Program-made: the position numbers and the translations under genes
Shown: positions 45,701-58,400 of the stretch, piece after piece
Numbering within the stretch: the stretch's first letter is position 1
How the letters are laid out: the number at the start of each line of letters is the position of its first letter
Origin: Trissonchulus latispiculum
Taxonomy: Eukaryota > Nematoda > Enoplea > Enoplida > Ironidae
Direction: 5' to 3'
Assembly (NCBI GenBank): GCA_030248195.1
Contig: JASAND010008673.1
Location: 57,862-121,861, forward strand
DNA length: 64,000 nt
Notes under the pieces: model-generated
Databases searched by the model: none
What the model saw: only the letters and a program-made list of their open reading frames with translations
What the model was told of the DNA's origin: nothing

Positions 45701-48700
45701 TAATTCAAATGCTTAATATTCAATAAATTATCCTTGTCCTGCTGCGCTGGTTAAAGGGATTGAAACTTTTAAAATGAATATTAGCTAATACAAATGTTTC
45801 TAAATTTTAAGTAGCATTCCTTAGTGGCGAAATAAACGTACTAAAATTAGCTCAATTATATATTATTTAGTAAATTGAAGTGATCGTATCAAGAGAGTTA
45901 ATACGTTTAATCCGGTGGTACAGAAATTGCGAGAAACATTCTAATCCGGCTGGCATTTAATCCGACCGTTTTCATCTGTTAAGAAATAGAAACTTGCGTT
46001 TCTGCTAGTTAAGTCCTGTAATTTTTCAGGCGTCTGACCCAAGCTGAGTTGTGCCATCTCGAGCTTCATTCGTTAACATCCATTTAATAAGCTCCGTATA
46101 AGCTAAAGTTTAAGCTTAAGACGTAAGCGAATCTCATGAGCTTTTATAACACAAAACTGAGCTAACGAAAAGCTGAATCGAAAAACGGACTTCAGATTCG
46201 TCTACGACCCCGAAAACCCTTATATATATGCATCTTTTCAGCAAAATCGAAGACGAAAAATTTTTCAGTTTCCTCGGTACTCTCTTAGAAATCGATAAAA
46301 ATAGGATTTTGTAAAATCGAAAAAATTTTGCTATTGTGGGATGTTACCTGCTGGCTGACAAAAGAAATGCTCGTTGGCGCGGCTAGCTCATTTGCATAAT
46401 CGTGTAATTTGCATATTTTACAATATTTTGGAAAAGTCAGTCAGTTGTAGTGTTGCAGTTGGAGTTTGTCAGTGACGGGGTCGGGTGTTATTTGATAATT
46501 GGGTAGGTGACTTGGGGTCAGGTTTTAGGTGTAGCGGGAGTGGGTAACGCCCTCCATAGTACTCTTCGCTTTTCACTATCGTGTTCCCTTTGTATTTTTC
46601 TAGTGTGTTTGTATGTCTATACTAAAGTCTGAACAAGTATTTTGTGTTTACTGTAGTAAAATCTAGCGGTTATTTTATCGTTTAATCGTAAGGAACGGTC
46701 GTCTAGGACGTATAGGTGTCACTACTCTAGTCTACTCACTTATCTTCGGTTTTCCTTGTATCTTCTCTTGTCTCGCTAGGAAGGACTGGATATCGCACAC
46801 TGAATGCCTATCTGCAATCATTTATTGAAGTCCGACACAGTTTATTACAGAGGTACACGCAGAGTAACTCACACTATATTTAAACTCAGCGTAGTGGAAA
46901 ACATACCAATACAAAATGTTACCTCATTTGGTTAAGTTTTAAGGATTTTCAGTGGTGGGGGGGTAATCGAGATAAGACCCTAATAACACGAAACAAAAGT
47001 CATTTTCGATTGCTTAGTTTGCTCTGTATGAGCTAAAGATGCAAAAAGACACACAGAGCAAAATGCTCAATCGAGAAACGAATACAACTTTTAGGTTTTG
47101 GTTTCCCTTACCTTTCCTAATCGAAACATTTTTAAAACGTCGAAATTCATGAATTCATGGAAATTTTGCTCTATTTGAACTCAGCGTTGTAGAAAATAAA
47201 AGCACTATATGTATAGTAACACAAAATTTTGGTCCAATTTTGTGACTTGCAAAATTAGGAAAGGGCGTCTATTACATACGATCCAATTGTTTGTGCCCAT
47301 TTTTCAATCCTAATACGTGCCGATCTGTTGAGATAGGCATAATGATTTAACACTGTGGTTGACGGTTGCGCCATAGTTGGTAAAACTTAACTATATACTA
47401 TCTTTTCAACGTTTTCATTTTTACATACGTTAGGAAAGGAATCAGACAGCTCATCCGGAGGATTTTTGTAGAATTTCTGCTTCCTGGACAAGATAAGTCC
47501 CATGAAACTTCCCGTCCTAAGACATCTACTTGTTCATTTAACATAAGAAGACTAAAAGCATTAAGCAAACTATAAAATTCCTTACAAATTAAAATAATAA
47601 TAATAATATTATTATTATAATTATACCTAATTACTGTGTAAAATGTAATCAGAATTTTTCTGTAATCAGGCTAACAAGTCAGAAACTATCTTGTTCTAAC
47701 AGGGTACACCGGAAATTTTAAACTGTAACGACTAATATTATCATCTATTTTGGGAATGAATGGTAAAGACATAACTACGTAAAATTAATTGTCAATCCAG
47801 CATCGGCAACCCAAAGAATTCGGGACCCAGCTGAGATTCAGTCAAACCCACTACATATATACTTCGTCGCTACAACTAAGGGCAGTTTCGTAAAACTTGC
47901 AACTTGCACCTGCGAGTGACAACCTGTATGTGCAAGTTGCAAGTAAAGTGTTTCACGAATCCTCAAGTCATACTTGCGGTGCAAGTTGCGCCTTTACTGT
48001 AAATTGCAAGTCCGAAAGTTACACATAGCCGGCTAACACTTGCGGTCAGAATCTGTTTCACAAAAACTTGTCACTTGCAGCTTGCACTTGCGGCGGTGCA
48101 AGCTAGTTGAGTGAATTTTGAACATAAACACATATATACCCTATATGCTCCTGAGTACGTGCAGAAATCGGGTAACTCGTGCACCTCCACTCAACCTCAA
48201 CCATTTCCTCTTTTAACTCTTTCATGTAAAGGAGCTAAGATCCAAAAAATCACTATCACCATGACAGGTTTGCATTGCTACTGTAAAAGGAATTGTATAA
48301 ATAAAATATAAAAGTCTTTCACGCGTGACAATACTATTTCTATTGCCTTTTGTCAGCAGCCGAAGAATCGAATCTAATCGAATTTTACCGTAGTTTTGTG
48401 TTGCAAATATGAGCAGCAACAGGAATGAGACACTCAGTGCTTTCTAATGGGATAAGCTTGCAAGATGCTCCGCATACTAAGCCGAAATTTCGGGCCTGGT
48501 ACCGGTTATGATTGTTAAGCATATGTTTATTTGAACTAAAACGCATCTGACCGAATAATGTACTATAGGCTACCTCACGTCAAAATTACATGAATAAACG
48601 CACCGCCTCCGAGATCTCGGAGGGGGTACCGCTTATCGTTGTTAACCATATTTATGTTTAGGTACGGTTAGTTTCGCTTTAGTTCATTCGCATATAAACA

Positions 48701-50365
48701 CACTGTTAACAATGCTAAGCCAAGCGGTACCCTATCCGAGAGAAGGGGTATACGCTTATATATGTAATTCTGACATGAGGTAAGCGATTATCCAATCAAA
48801 TGCTTTTTAGTTCACACGCATATAAACATGGTTAATAAAGGTACGCGGCTGCAACCATAGGATAACGTGGGGGAATGGGGGGGGGGGTGCAGGCAGACCC
48901 CCCCAGACCGACAAAGACCCCGTCCGTGAAAAGGAAAAAAGGGCAGGGATTTTCACCAAAACAAAAATTGGTAATTTTTAGCAAATTTTAGCGATTTGTT
49001 CAAAAAATTTCCCAAAAATCGCTGAAAATTGTCATTTTTACTAATTTTTTCTCAAAAACGTTAAAAATTCAAAATTTTTACTAATTTCGGGGCAGACCCC
49101 TTTAAAGTTTTGGAATTTTTCAGGGGTAGACCCTTCGCCGAGGTCGTGGGCAGATCCCCCAGAATCGGACCCCGTGTTTTAATGGACGGCTGCAATCTCG
49201 AGACTTCTGCTCTAACGTGCCCAGCATCCCGCAATTTTAAAGTACTAGACAAAGAAGAGCTCAATGTTTTACTCTTCTTGTTATAAACTCTTGGTAATTC
49301 TAATACTGCAAACGCAATAACTAAATCAGGGAATTCAGAAATTTTACATTAATTTTTTTCGCACCCATCTTTTGCGAAAGGATTGAAATAATTGTTTGAG
49401 GGGGTACGCTTAAACACACAATTTTGACATGAGGTAAGAGATTATCCAATCAGATGTATTCAAATTCAAACGCATGTGAACTCATGCTTACTACTGATAA
49501 CCGGTACACTTACAGTCTGGAGGTATATATTAGCTTGATATTAGGTTACAGCTCCAATCAGACACGAGTTACACTAAGATACTGTTTCCAGTGTTTCCAG
49601 TTTCCCGGTTCCGATTATGACCCGGGACAAAATTTAACAAAATAATTTAATTTTAATCTTAATAAATCTGAACCAAAAGTCTGCAACTTTTTAAGGTAAA
49701 AGAAGTACATGCCAGTAGACAAATAAATCGCTAGCTTTCACACAGATTCCAGCAATACAATAAATTACAGCAAAATCGGAAATTTTTCAGAAAAGCTTTA
49801 AACCAAAATTTGGATCATCCAATTTTTAGCCCTGGCCCCTGGTATCTCTACAATGTTACAAACAAGCTAAAATCAATCATCCCAATTTGAAACATTCATG
49901 TCTACTAAATGAAATTCTGCCTACAGAAACTATTCGACCAAACGAACGTAGACAAACTGAACTGGTCTTACCCTGAACTGCCAGCTCCTGAGGGGTAAAG
50001 GGTAGGCCACTGGAAAACATGGAGGCATAGGCCGGAAAGTACGAACTGGGAGCCGTGGCCAGGGGTCGAGCCAGGGCGCGTAGATCACAAAATCCAGGGG
50101 TGCTGCCACCCCCAGGCAAATTGGAGTGAGCCCCTTGGGGGGTTGCAGGGGTCTGGGGTAGGTCTTCGGGGGGCGCCGGCTTCGGCTCAGCCGAAATCAG
50201 GCTTTCCACACTGAATCGAACGGGCTTTTCCTGAGACTGATACACTCTCGAGGCAGTCTCAGCACCCGTCGAGCATCTGGGAAGGGGGCCTGAGGACCTC
50301 GAGCCCGGAACCGGGGCCGGGTCAAGTAATACTGAGGCGGGGGGCGGTGGGGTTGTTCCGTTCAT
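37533..50365 (-). CDS. HHEX: hematopoietically expressed homeobox transcription factor
   Basis: Nuclear homeodomain repressor. Exons 50365-49972, 38247-38060 and 37730-37533 join at phases 1 and 0 to give 259 aa (vertebrate HHEX about 270). An in-frame TAA 12 nt before the ATG fixes the start. Exon 1 is Pro-rich and carries an Eh1-like repressor motif, RFSVESLIS, the Groucho/TLE contact. Exon 2 holds DPRLSWLYPYLQRP followed by the homeodomain start KRKGGQIRFTNEQT, ...LEKKFDKQKYLSPQERKKLAKSLQLTERQ (broken here for length). Exon 3 continues VKTWFQNRRAKWRRLKQ, with the recognition-helix WFQNRR and the intron at the usual Q/V position. The KGGQ(I/V)RF arm is diagnostic of HHEX. The tail is short with a six-His tract and ends LFGGH. 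The acidic C-terminal domain of vertebrate HHEX is much reduced. Intron 1 is 11.7 kb. Confidence 0.95.
39664..39703. repeat. (AT)n microsatellite
   Basis: About twenty uninterrupted AT units. Confidence 0.95.
41008..41402. mobile_element. element with TTACGGTGGTAGTACC ends
   Basis: Left TTACGGTGGTAGTACCA and right GGTACTGATACTACCACCTTA are imperfect complements; no coding frame. Related by its TAAGGTGGT terminus to 15,585-16,569. Confidence 0.5.
42032..42688. mobile_element. modular foldback with GGATCAAGTAAAC ends and shared core
   Basis: Ends GGATCAAGTAAACAATTTCCCC and its complement. Next come arms with AATTTTGTGTGGATGCATTCC and GGGGGGCCAAGGGGAATC. The centre is the shared core (CGAATCTGAAGTC, TTTCGATTCAGCTTTTCG, TTAGCTCAGTATAAGCT) and its inverse. 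Confidence 0.8.
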
Positions 50366-51780
50366 TCGGAAGGTTTATACTAATTCGGGGGGGGTCTAAA
50401 CTGTGTATAGTAATTCCTGTGTGTAAAGTGGTTTAACTATTCAATAGTGTATCTCTAATGCTCTCTTGAAGGGGCGGTCCACAATAAAACTGCTTCACAA
50501 TCTCAAGTGCTCCATTAGAATGCCTCAGAAGTCAGTCTGTCTTAGAAGAGTGAGAGTACCTCTACTTTTGCTCTGCAGCCTTGCTTACGGTAGCTGCACA
50601 AACAAGCCTTAAAGCTGGGGAGGTTGTTAAACGATAGGCCTCTTAATTGTTAATAGTTATTTGCTTAGTGTCACACAAATACTATTAGTCCCCTCCCCTA
50701 TTTCATACGTATGTCTCAAAACTGCACCCCACAAAAGTGTGGGGGGGGCACCCAAGCCTGAATCTAAACGGGTTAACAACCCATCCGATTTACGGATAAG
50801 GTTAAGGCATACCTTTCTTACAGATTTCGTATTACTAGACATGAATAAACTAATTCTGTAATTTCGGCATGGTAGCCCCTCCGAAATTTTTGGGTGGCTG
50901 GACCCCCCCCGCTGCGGTTTTGAGTCACATTTTGGTGAGTGCTTTAGCTCAAAGTTGCATTTAGTTGTGTCTAAACTGGTCTTTCAAGCTGAAAATCCTG
51001 AAGTTTTGAGTCTGAAAAGTTTTCAGAAGGAATCTCCATTGCTCTTGCCCTGTACAACTTTTCAACGTTTCAAAAACTTGTGTATATATTAGTGTCTTCA
51101 ACTGTGAAGAATAGTAGCTATCCAATTGTGTATCTTAGTGAACCGAACATGACTACGGCCTCTGACAATACAAAAAGAATATTTCGATACAAAAGAGGGA
51201 GGATTTTAACTTTCTGGAGATTTTTGTTTGTCAAGATTTGTACTCTCCTTTTAATTTTGACTCATCACATCTGCGTGAGCAGATTTGACAGTTTAAATAG
51301 TCTAATTGTTGAAAAGCTTATTCTGTAAATTCTATTATGCAATTGTAAAGCAAACGAATTCTGTTACTGTATGTGTGATCAAATGTCTGACTTGACCTTT
51401 TCTTGCCACGAGAGCTGTTAGATCGAAGAGCTTGAAATAGAAACAAGGATTAACAGTTATGATAAACATTTTCTCTCTTAAATAAGCATCACCTGCTTTG
51501 CACGTGCAAGCTTCAGAGAAATATTTATACACTTCAATTTTATTTAAATAGCAATAAAATATGCCAATATAATATGGATAATTTCATCTTGACCAAAATA
51601 TACCAATTTGACTAAATACTGCATTGGAAATTCAAATTAAATAACTGCGATTTTCTGAAAAATCTTAAACTTATTTGGATATTAAGCAATACTATGCCAT
51701 AATAAATACAATCTACAAAGCTGCAGAATGTGAGCTACACAGCTATGTAACAAAGCAAGGTCCCTAGAGGACTTAAAAAA

Positions 51781-52257
51781 GGGTCTTTCCAATTATTTCC
51801 GCCCAGAGCTAACAAGAAGCAAAATTTGATAGGAGTACGTTTTCGTTAAAGTTAAAGAATTTTAAAATTTAAGTTGGCAAGAGGGGGGGGGACCAAAGGC
51901 CAATGGGATCAAACAATTTTTGTCCATGATTTTGCTGAAAACTTTTTCTGGGTTTTCTGGGCCGCTGAGCACAAATCTGAAATCCGTTTTTCCATTTAGC
52001 TTGTCGTTAGCTCAGATTAAGCTTACATCTTAAGCTTAAAACTTTAGCCGAAATTAAGCAAACGAAAACCTGATTTCGAAAAACGGATTTCAAATTCGTG
52101 CTCAGCGCCCCAGAAAACCCTTGTAAGTTATCCTCTAGTAAATAGTTTAAAATTTTTGTATTTTTGAAATCATCAGGTCTGAAACCCTAGCTTCACAAAA
52201 TTTCCAATCAATGCGTCAAATTTTGCTTCTTCGGAGCACTGTGGGAGATAAAGACCC
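51781..52257. mobile_element. modular foldback element, GGGTCTTT ends
   Basis: GGGTCTTTCC at the left and AAAGACCC at the right bracket a diverged copy of the shared core (AAATCTGAAATCCG, TCGTTAGCTCAGATTAAGC and inverse). Arms contain GGGGGGGACCAAAGGCCAA. Confidence 0.65.
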
Positions 52258-53450
52258 TAAAAAGCAAGTTCGAACAACTGCAATTGATTAAATGCGAAAT
52301 TTTAGTCTGTCGGTCCTTAAATTATGCTACCGAGCGAGCCCAAGACGGGTCACTAGATTTCCCTTTTACTTCGCCGGTTCTTTCGTTTTCTTGTCCCTAT
52401 TCTAGGGTGTCCGCTTCCCATTCCACTTAGAGCGTTTTCACAAGCGAGATAAAGGAGTAGAGTTAAAAGTGTTTAACTCGTTTAACCCTGCAGGCGACTT
52501 AAATGAACTGTTTAACTCGGTTAACCCTAAGCACGAAAAGGATTGAGTTAGTTTTAACTCTTTTAACTCGTTTAACTCGCTGCGCGAACAGGCCCTTAGA
52601 TTCTACTTAGACGTGTGCTGGACTTGAAGGTAGAGAGTCCTAAAGCCCGGTTTATACATAACTGGTCAGTTTTGGCGTAGAGACTCAGTCGAAATGAATT
52701 TATTCCTTTGGTTCTTATGGAGGTAATCCGTTTGGGCGTAAGAAATGTTAAGCAGTGTTGAACATCTTCTTCGAGGCCCAAACGGACAACTATAAATCTA
52801 GTTTAATATGGATAAGCGCCGTCAAACGCCACAGACAACAACAATTAACGAGCCCAATCAGAGGTAAGGCAGAGATCTCTATAGGTGGAGATTTTCTTCG
52901 CTTCAAAGCTTTAACCCTGCTAAAATCCTTGAATCGAGACTAAATCTGTATTGAAGATTACTCTTACAAGTTCTCACTAACACACACTCCACACTCGTGG
53001 AGGAGTCAGGCCATTATTTTTTGTGTACCATAAAAAATTCGGGTTGGGGAACGAGAGTGCAAACTCTGGTGTGGGTCACTATGCCCTATTCACTGAGGAC
53101 CTTTTCAAGAAAGAGTAGACAATAGAGTAAAGACTAGAGTAAAGACTAGAGTTAGAGTTAAAAACTCAAGCGTCAGCTTCCCTCCTTTAACTTTCATGAA
53201 AAGGATCGGGCTAATTTTAACTCTATTCTACGCTTTCTTGAAAAGGCCCTGAGACACAATCGAGCAAGCTGAATTCGAACTCAAACCGAAGTGCCATTTT
53301 AGAAAAGAGCGACAGCCCAAAAAGCATAGATGGGACCAAACGTCGAGCGTTTGATTCTAACAGGTTGAGTTTCCATATGCAGAAAACTTTAGCCTTGACT
53401 ACTAAACTAGGTAGTAACTAAGCATAAGCTACAGCTGAAACTAGTTTAAC

Positions 53451-53876
53451 CAAGAGTACATAATAGTGTGACAGCTGGCAGGCTATCTGTTATCAGCTCT
53501 CGAGCCATGCTCTGCACGCTAACGGCCCATCTCCTCCCTGCAAATCAGTACCCAGTACGCAATTGCGTTTGCTCACTCTTTTCTATAGGAAGGCACCCCC
53601 CTCGCAGTCGCAAATGTGACACTCATTCGAGCCCCCCCCTCCGCCTAACAGACCCATCATTTTTTCAACTGACTAATGATAGGTCATATTCGGGGGGGGG
53701 GGTGGCTTACGGTAGAAAAAGCGAGCATACGTAACTGCATACTGATTGCTGAGGGTTCCACTAGTACACAATTCATCGGAGGGAGGGGGGTGGTCCGTTA
53801 GCGTGCAGAGCATGGCTCGAGAGTTCATAACAGAGAGCCTGCAAGCTGTCACACTCTTATATATTATGTACTCTTG
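53451..53876. mobile_element. CAAGAG-family MITE with perfect 7-bp target duplication
   Basis: 426 bp, ends CAAGAGTACATAATA / TATTATGTACTCTTG, inner arms GTGTGACAGCTGGCAGG, CTCGAGCCATGCTCTGCACG and their complements. GTTTAAC occurs at 53444-53450 and again at 53877-53883, a perfect 7-bp duplication that fixes the borders of the family. Confidence 0.92.
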
Positions 53877-54095
53877 GTTTAACTTAAACAGGAGCAAAAC
53901 ACGACAGCTGCAAGCTACCTTTGACCTGTTTCGAAACTACAACACCGATCAAGAAATCCTGTCGTAAGCTACAGAAACTCCCCAACTCACACCTACACTT
54001 GTCTATTAAATCAAAGCGAAGATACACCTAATTAACACTTAATATAAAATAGGTTTGTATTTCACTGAAAGCTAAGCATTCGCTAGTATTCTAAC

Positions 54096-54915
54096 GGCCG
54101 CATACACCAAATCGGAAAAACTTAGCTCCGAACTAAGCTATTCCTGAGTTAACACGGAGTTAACTATTCTCCACCTGAGCTCAAGCTCAGGCATAACTTT
54201 TATTCCGTTGCAATACTCCAACTAAGTTGGCGAATAACTAACCCTAAACTTGAGCTCAGGAATACAGCTATTCTTGATGTTAATAGGTTATGTTGAGACT
54301 GCCCAATAGGAAAAAGCACCGCCTTGTTGTCAGCCAATCAGAATAGTTGGAGAATAGAGTTAACCTTGAGCATAACTGAAGACTAGGCTCAGGAATAAAG
54401 TTAACCTCCAACTTAACTAAAAAATAGTTGAAGAATAAAATAACCCCGATCTTACCAGCAAATATTAAAACAACTGGTAACTGTTGTCCAATTGTCTGTT
54501 CTATGCCGGATATTAGTGGTCATTGATGAAACCAGCTTACTCCGAACAATGATTTGGTAGTGTAATTGCACGAACCATACTCATATACTTTTGCTGAATT
54601 CTCAATTTTCTTATTATCCTTTGAAATATTGCTAAATAATTAATTTTAACTTTGTTAGCTTTCGTCCAGCACGGATTTATTCCAAATAACCTGACTTTTA
54701 GGCGCTAGAACCGATGTCTGCCCCTAATTCTTCAGTTAACCCTTATCCAACTCAGGGTTAAATTTTTGCCAGTTGCGGACTAAGTTATACTCGAGGTTAA
54801 CTGGAGAATAAGTTAACCCTGATTGGTGCAACGAAATAGCTGGGGAATAACGACTTAACCCTGAGTTAAACCTCAAGGTTAGGTTATTCTTCAGTTATTC
54901 TTCATTGGTGCAAGC
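54096..54915. mobile_element. MITE-like element built of GAGTTAAC/AACTAAG words, copy 2
   Basis: Same build and near-terminal words (CACCAAATCGG at left, TTGGTGCAAG at right) as 17,051-17,676. Confidence 0.6.
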
Positions 54916-55238
54916 CAGTGTAAGTCATGATACAATGACACATCTTTATTGTACAACAAAAACAACAAAAAGAGTATATTTGGTGACAAGAAATAACACC
55001 GCGAAAATATCACAAGACATGCACATCTAAAACACAAATTTCTCCCCGCCACGCTAAAAATCCTGCAATTACAACCAACAAGTCAACAACACAGAAGGTT
55101 TTGCTTTCATCTAATTCGTTATCGAGTATAGTCACCTAAAAACCTATCATACCCAAAACTCAAAATACTCCCCAAACCGTAATTACGTAATTTCTTGGAA
55201 TTAAAAAAATCAGGAATAAAAGAACAGCAAAAAAATGC

Positions 55239-55310
55239 CCAGGCCGGGAATCGAACCGAGATCCCACGCCTTCAACAATCAACGCGCTACAACTCAGCTA
55301 CAACCCGTAG
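55239..55310 (-). repeat. tRNA-like fragment, minus strand
   Basis: GGGTTGTAGCTGAGTTGTAG (D-arm) and CTCGGTTCGATTCCCGG (T-arm) in tRNA order, with poorly paired anticodon and acceptor stems. Confidence 0.45.
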
Positions 55311-55494
55311 TGCTTTTCAGAATGTGTTTAGGTCATTTTAGGCCAAAAACATCTCATCTTTACGCTGATAATAAAGCACTCATTTACGACCCGAAAGGGC
55401 AGCTTATACCCCTAAACAACAACAAACAGTATGCACATCAACCTAATACAATTTAATTAATTATTTATCATTAATTCACTAATTAATTAATTAA

Positions 55495-58400
55495 TTATTT
55501 GCAGGGTCTGAGATTATGCAGGCCAGGAAATAGGACCTCGTCATTCTGATCCAGAAAATCCTTCAACTGGCGGAGGAGACGGTCCCGAATCTCGTTGAAG
55601 GCCATAACGCCAGTGGCCGGCGCTTCCTTGAACCAAAGCTCATCAAACAGCAGAAAGATACTGCCTAGAAAGAAGAACAAAGGACAGTAGACTACAAACA
55701 AAGTAAGAAATATAATTAATATTCTAGCATTTTAACCCACCCAGTGTATGCAGAGAAGAACAGGAAAGTTCATCAAGCATTACAGTTATGATCCAGCTAA
55801 TATACATCTGTATATACCACATAGTTTATAGTTTAGTATTAGTTTACTAGTTTAATAGTTTTTAGTTTAGTTTAGTATAGTTAACCACCTACAATAGCAT
55901 CGATGAAAGTGCACTAGACTGGGCAGGGGAGCACTGGCGGAGTAGAAGTAGGTTCTCAGATGACCCCCTCTGAGCAGATCACGACACAGGCTGGTGAAAT
56001 TGATACCCGCCACAGCAAACGGACACCTGAAGCAAAAATGAGAGACAAAGAACATGAAAATACATTCCAGGTTAATTCTAAAATAGTTCACAGGAAATTT
56101 AAGTTTTCAAATTTTTTAATGCTTTTTGAAAAGTTGAATTTTTTCAGTCCGTCCTAGGTATTGAGCAAGGGTGTCATTTTAGCAACTGTACGCGGTAAGT
56201 CGCATAGAAATCAGGTAAACTTATCACAGAAGATCCTAAGAGTGGATAATCCATAGCATAGGTAACAAAATTTCAAAAAATACAGAAAAAAAGATCCGGA
56301 AAAAATCAACTGACAAAAGAAAAAAATCAATCGACTTACCCCATAGTGGGATGGGCCGAACGGCTCAGAATCTGCTTTGCCAGCTGGTTCTCATGTTCCG
56401 CAAAATATCTGAAAAATGGACAAGAAAAAAGAAATAATCGTTAACAAAACAGAATATAAATTTCAAAAACGAATATACGGAGACTATTACAGAAAAAAGC
56501 AATTATATTATGTACTAGCATAACATACTGGTGAAAATTAGCACGGAAGTTCTATTAACGTTTAAAACAAAAACTCCACCCACCAAACGCAAGTTATCCT
56601 TTCATCAAAAAGCGGGGGGCGTGGCTTTATTATGTGACGTTCAATTGTGACATTTTAACTGAAGCTAGGAATGCAGCTCAAATGTTCGCTTCACCTAATA
56701 CCACAACTACTCCCAAGTGTGTCTGATGCAAGCTTCAGCGCATACGTATGTCAGTCCCAAATTTAAAAAAAACCTGTTGCATATAGACGTACACAAGTTG
56801 TATGAGACCCAAGAGGCCCATCCCCCGAAAATCAGTGGCAGGATCGGATCCCTGAAAGCCCAACTCTTGCCACTGTTTCGTTACCATGGCAACCAGAGGC
56901 GGGCCGCCATCGCTATCAGGCTTGAGCAATTCCCACAGCTGAAAAAAATTGACCAAACAAAGCTCAGCTGGAACTCAAGCGTGTCTGAAGCGTCGTCACA
57001 CGGCACACTCTTAGTTTATTATGTACTCTTGTTGATGTTATAAATATCATTCTACTACTATTGTAGTGAGTAACTGCTCTTAGTTTACAAGAACCAAAAA
57101 TGCTCCTTCGTCGCATGTAAAATACATATGAGCACTCTCAGGCAGGTTGTACAAAGACGGAAACTAGCCTGTAAAATGCATATGAGTGGCGTTGAGGTTG
57201 TAAATTAAGGGAAACAAGTTGCAACGGCTTAACATATGAGCCTGTCCTATAACGAGGCTCATATTGGCGTATGTCATAATATAATTTGTCGAAATTTGAC
57301 TTTCATATAAATAGCACGTAAAGCTTTTCATTACAAAATTGTCCTTCACACATCTTGTCGCTAAGACATTATACTGTGCATACGCATTATACGGCATGCC
57401 ACTCTGCGCTCTGACTCAGAGCCATGTGGGGAAAGCATTACGTATGTGAGAGTAGTGTGTCGTAGTGTTCCGAGAATACAGTAGGTGTACTATAGTGCTT
57501 CCGGAAATAGTAGGTGCCATGGTGTTTCGGGGAACATCAGCTTGCATATGTACAGTAAACTTGAGGTGTCGCAGTTCACTTTTCTGTCCATTTCTTTGAA
57601 GCCACAATGTTAACATGTTATGTCTATTCATTCGTTTTTTTCTTTAATATGATGACCTGATGATCTTTAAGATGGCTGCACTGTGACGCCAATATGAGCC
57701 TCGTTATAGGACAGGCTCATATGTTAAGCCGTTGCAACTTGTTTCCCTTAATTTACAACCTCAACGCCACTCATATGCATTTTACAGGCTAGTTTCCGTC
57801 TTTGTACAACCTGCCTGAGAGTACTCATATGTATTTTACATGCGACGAAGGAGCATTTTTGGTTCTTGTTTTCCATTCTTTTACATATGTATGCGCAAAA
57901 AAGAACCAACATAATATATTTCCGAACACCATGCGCAAGCAGATTCTATTTTGACCACTTTTCGAAAATTTCACATTTGACCCAAAATCACTTACGTCCC
58001 CACCCCACCCCACCACAGCACGCTACAGCCACTTTGAGCATGCAATTCTATGACAAAAGTTGCTCAGCTCACTTAGGGCTTTCATTTGGTACCAAATTTG
58101 ACCACTTTTGAAAAATTTCATTTTTGACCGAAAATCGCCAAGTCCCCACCCCACCCCACCACAGCACTCTACAGCCACTTTGAGCATGCAGTTCTATGAC
58201 AAAAGTTGCTCAGCTCACTTAGGGCTTTCATTTGGTACCAAATTTGACCACTTTTGAAAAATTTCATTTTTGACCGAAAATCGCCAAGTCCCCACCCCAC
58301 CCCACCACAGCACTGTACAGCCACTTTGAGCATGCAGTTCTATGACAAAAGTTGCTCAGCTCACTTAGGGCTTTCATTTGGTACCAAATTTGACCACTTT

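Larger units (their letters stand above)
38248..49971. other. HHEX intron 1: repeat-filled, no supported nested gene
   Basis: Contents include a tRNA-like T-arm fragment (38,455-38,495), an (AT)n tract (39,664-39,703), an inverted GTCGACGCGCGTCGATGCG pair (40,680-40,760), G-run elements (40,250-40,450; 45,035-45,440; 48,850-49,175), the elements listed separately at 41,008 and 42,032, fragments of the shared foldback core (46,085-46,205), a TGCAAGTTGCAAG-word element (47,880-48,110) and an inverted pair around 48,480-48,860. Two open frames at 43,338-43,520 and 43,843-44,073 have no recognisable domain. Confidence 0.6.
50366..55494. other. intergenic between ELMOD 3' end and HHEX 5' end
   Basis: HHEX promoter should lie just above 50,365; a TATA-like TAGTATAAACC sits immediately before the ATG, too close to be trusted as a TATA box. 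The rest holds repeats (51,781-52,257; 52,432-52,602; 53,097-53,254; 53,451-53,876; 54,096-54,915) and a tRNA-like fragment at 55,239-55,310. No coding exon recognised. Confidence 0.55.

Noticed and set aside
56717..57043. 108-codon plus-strand frame
   Set aside because: It is the antisense shadow of the ELMOD exon at 56793-56938, whose minus-strand reading carries the conserved ELMO signature.
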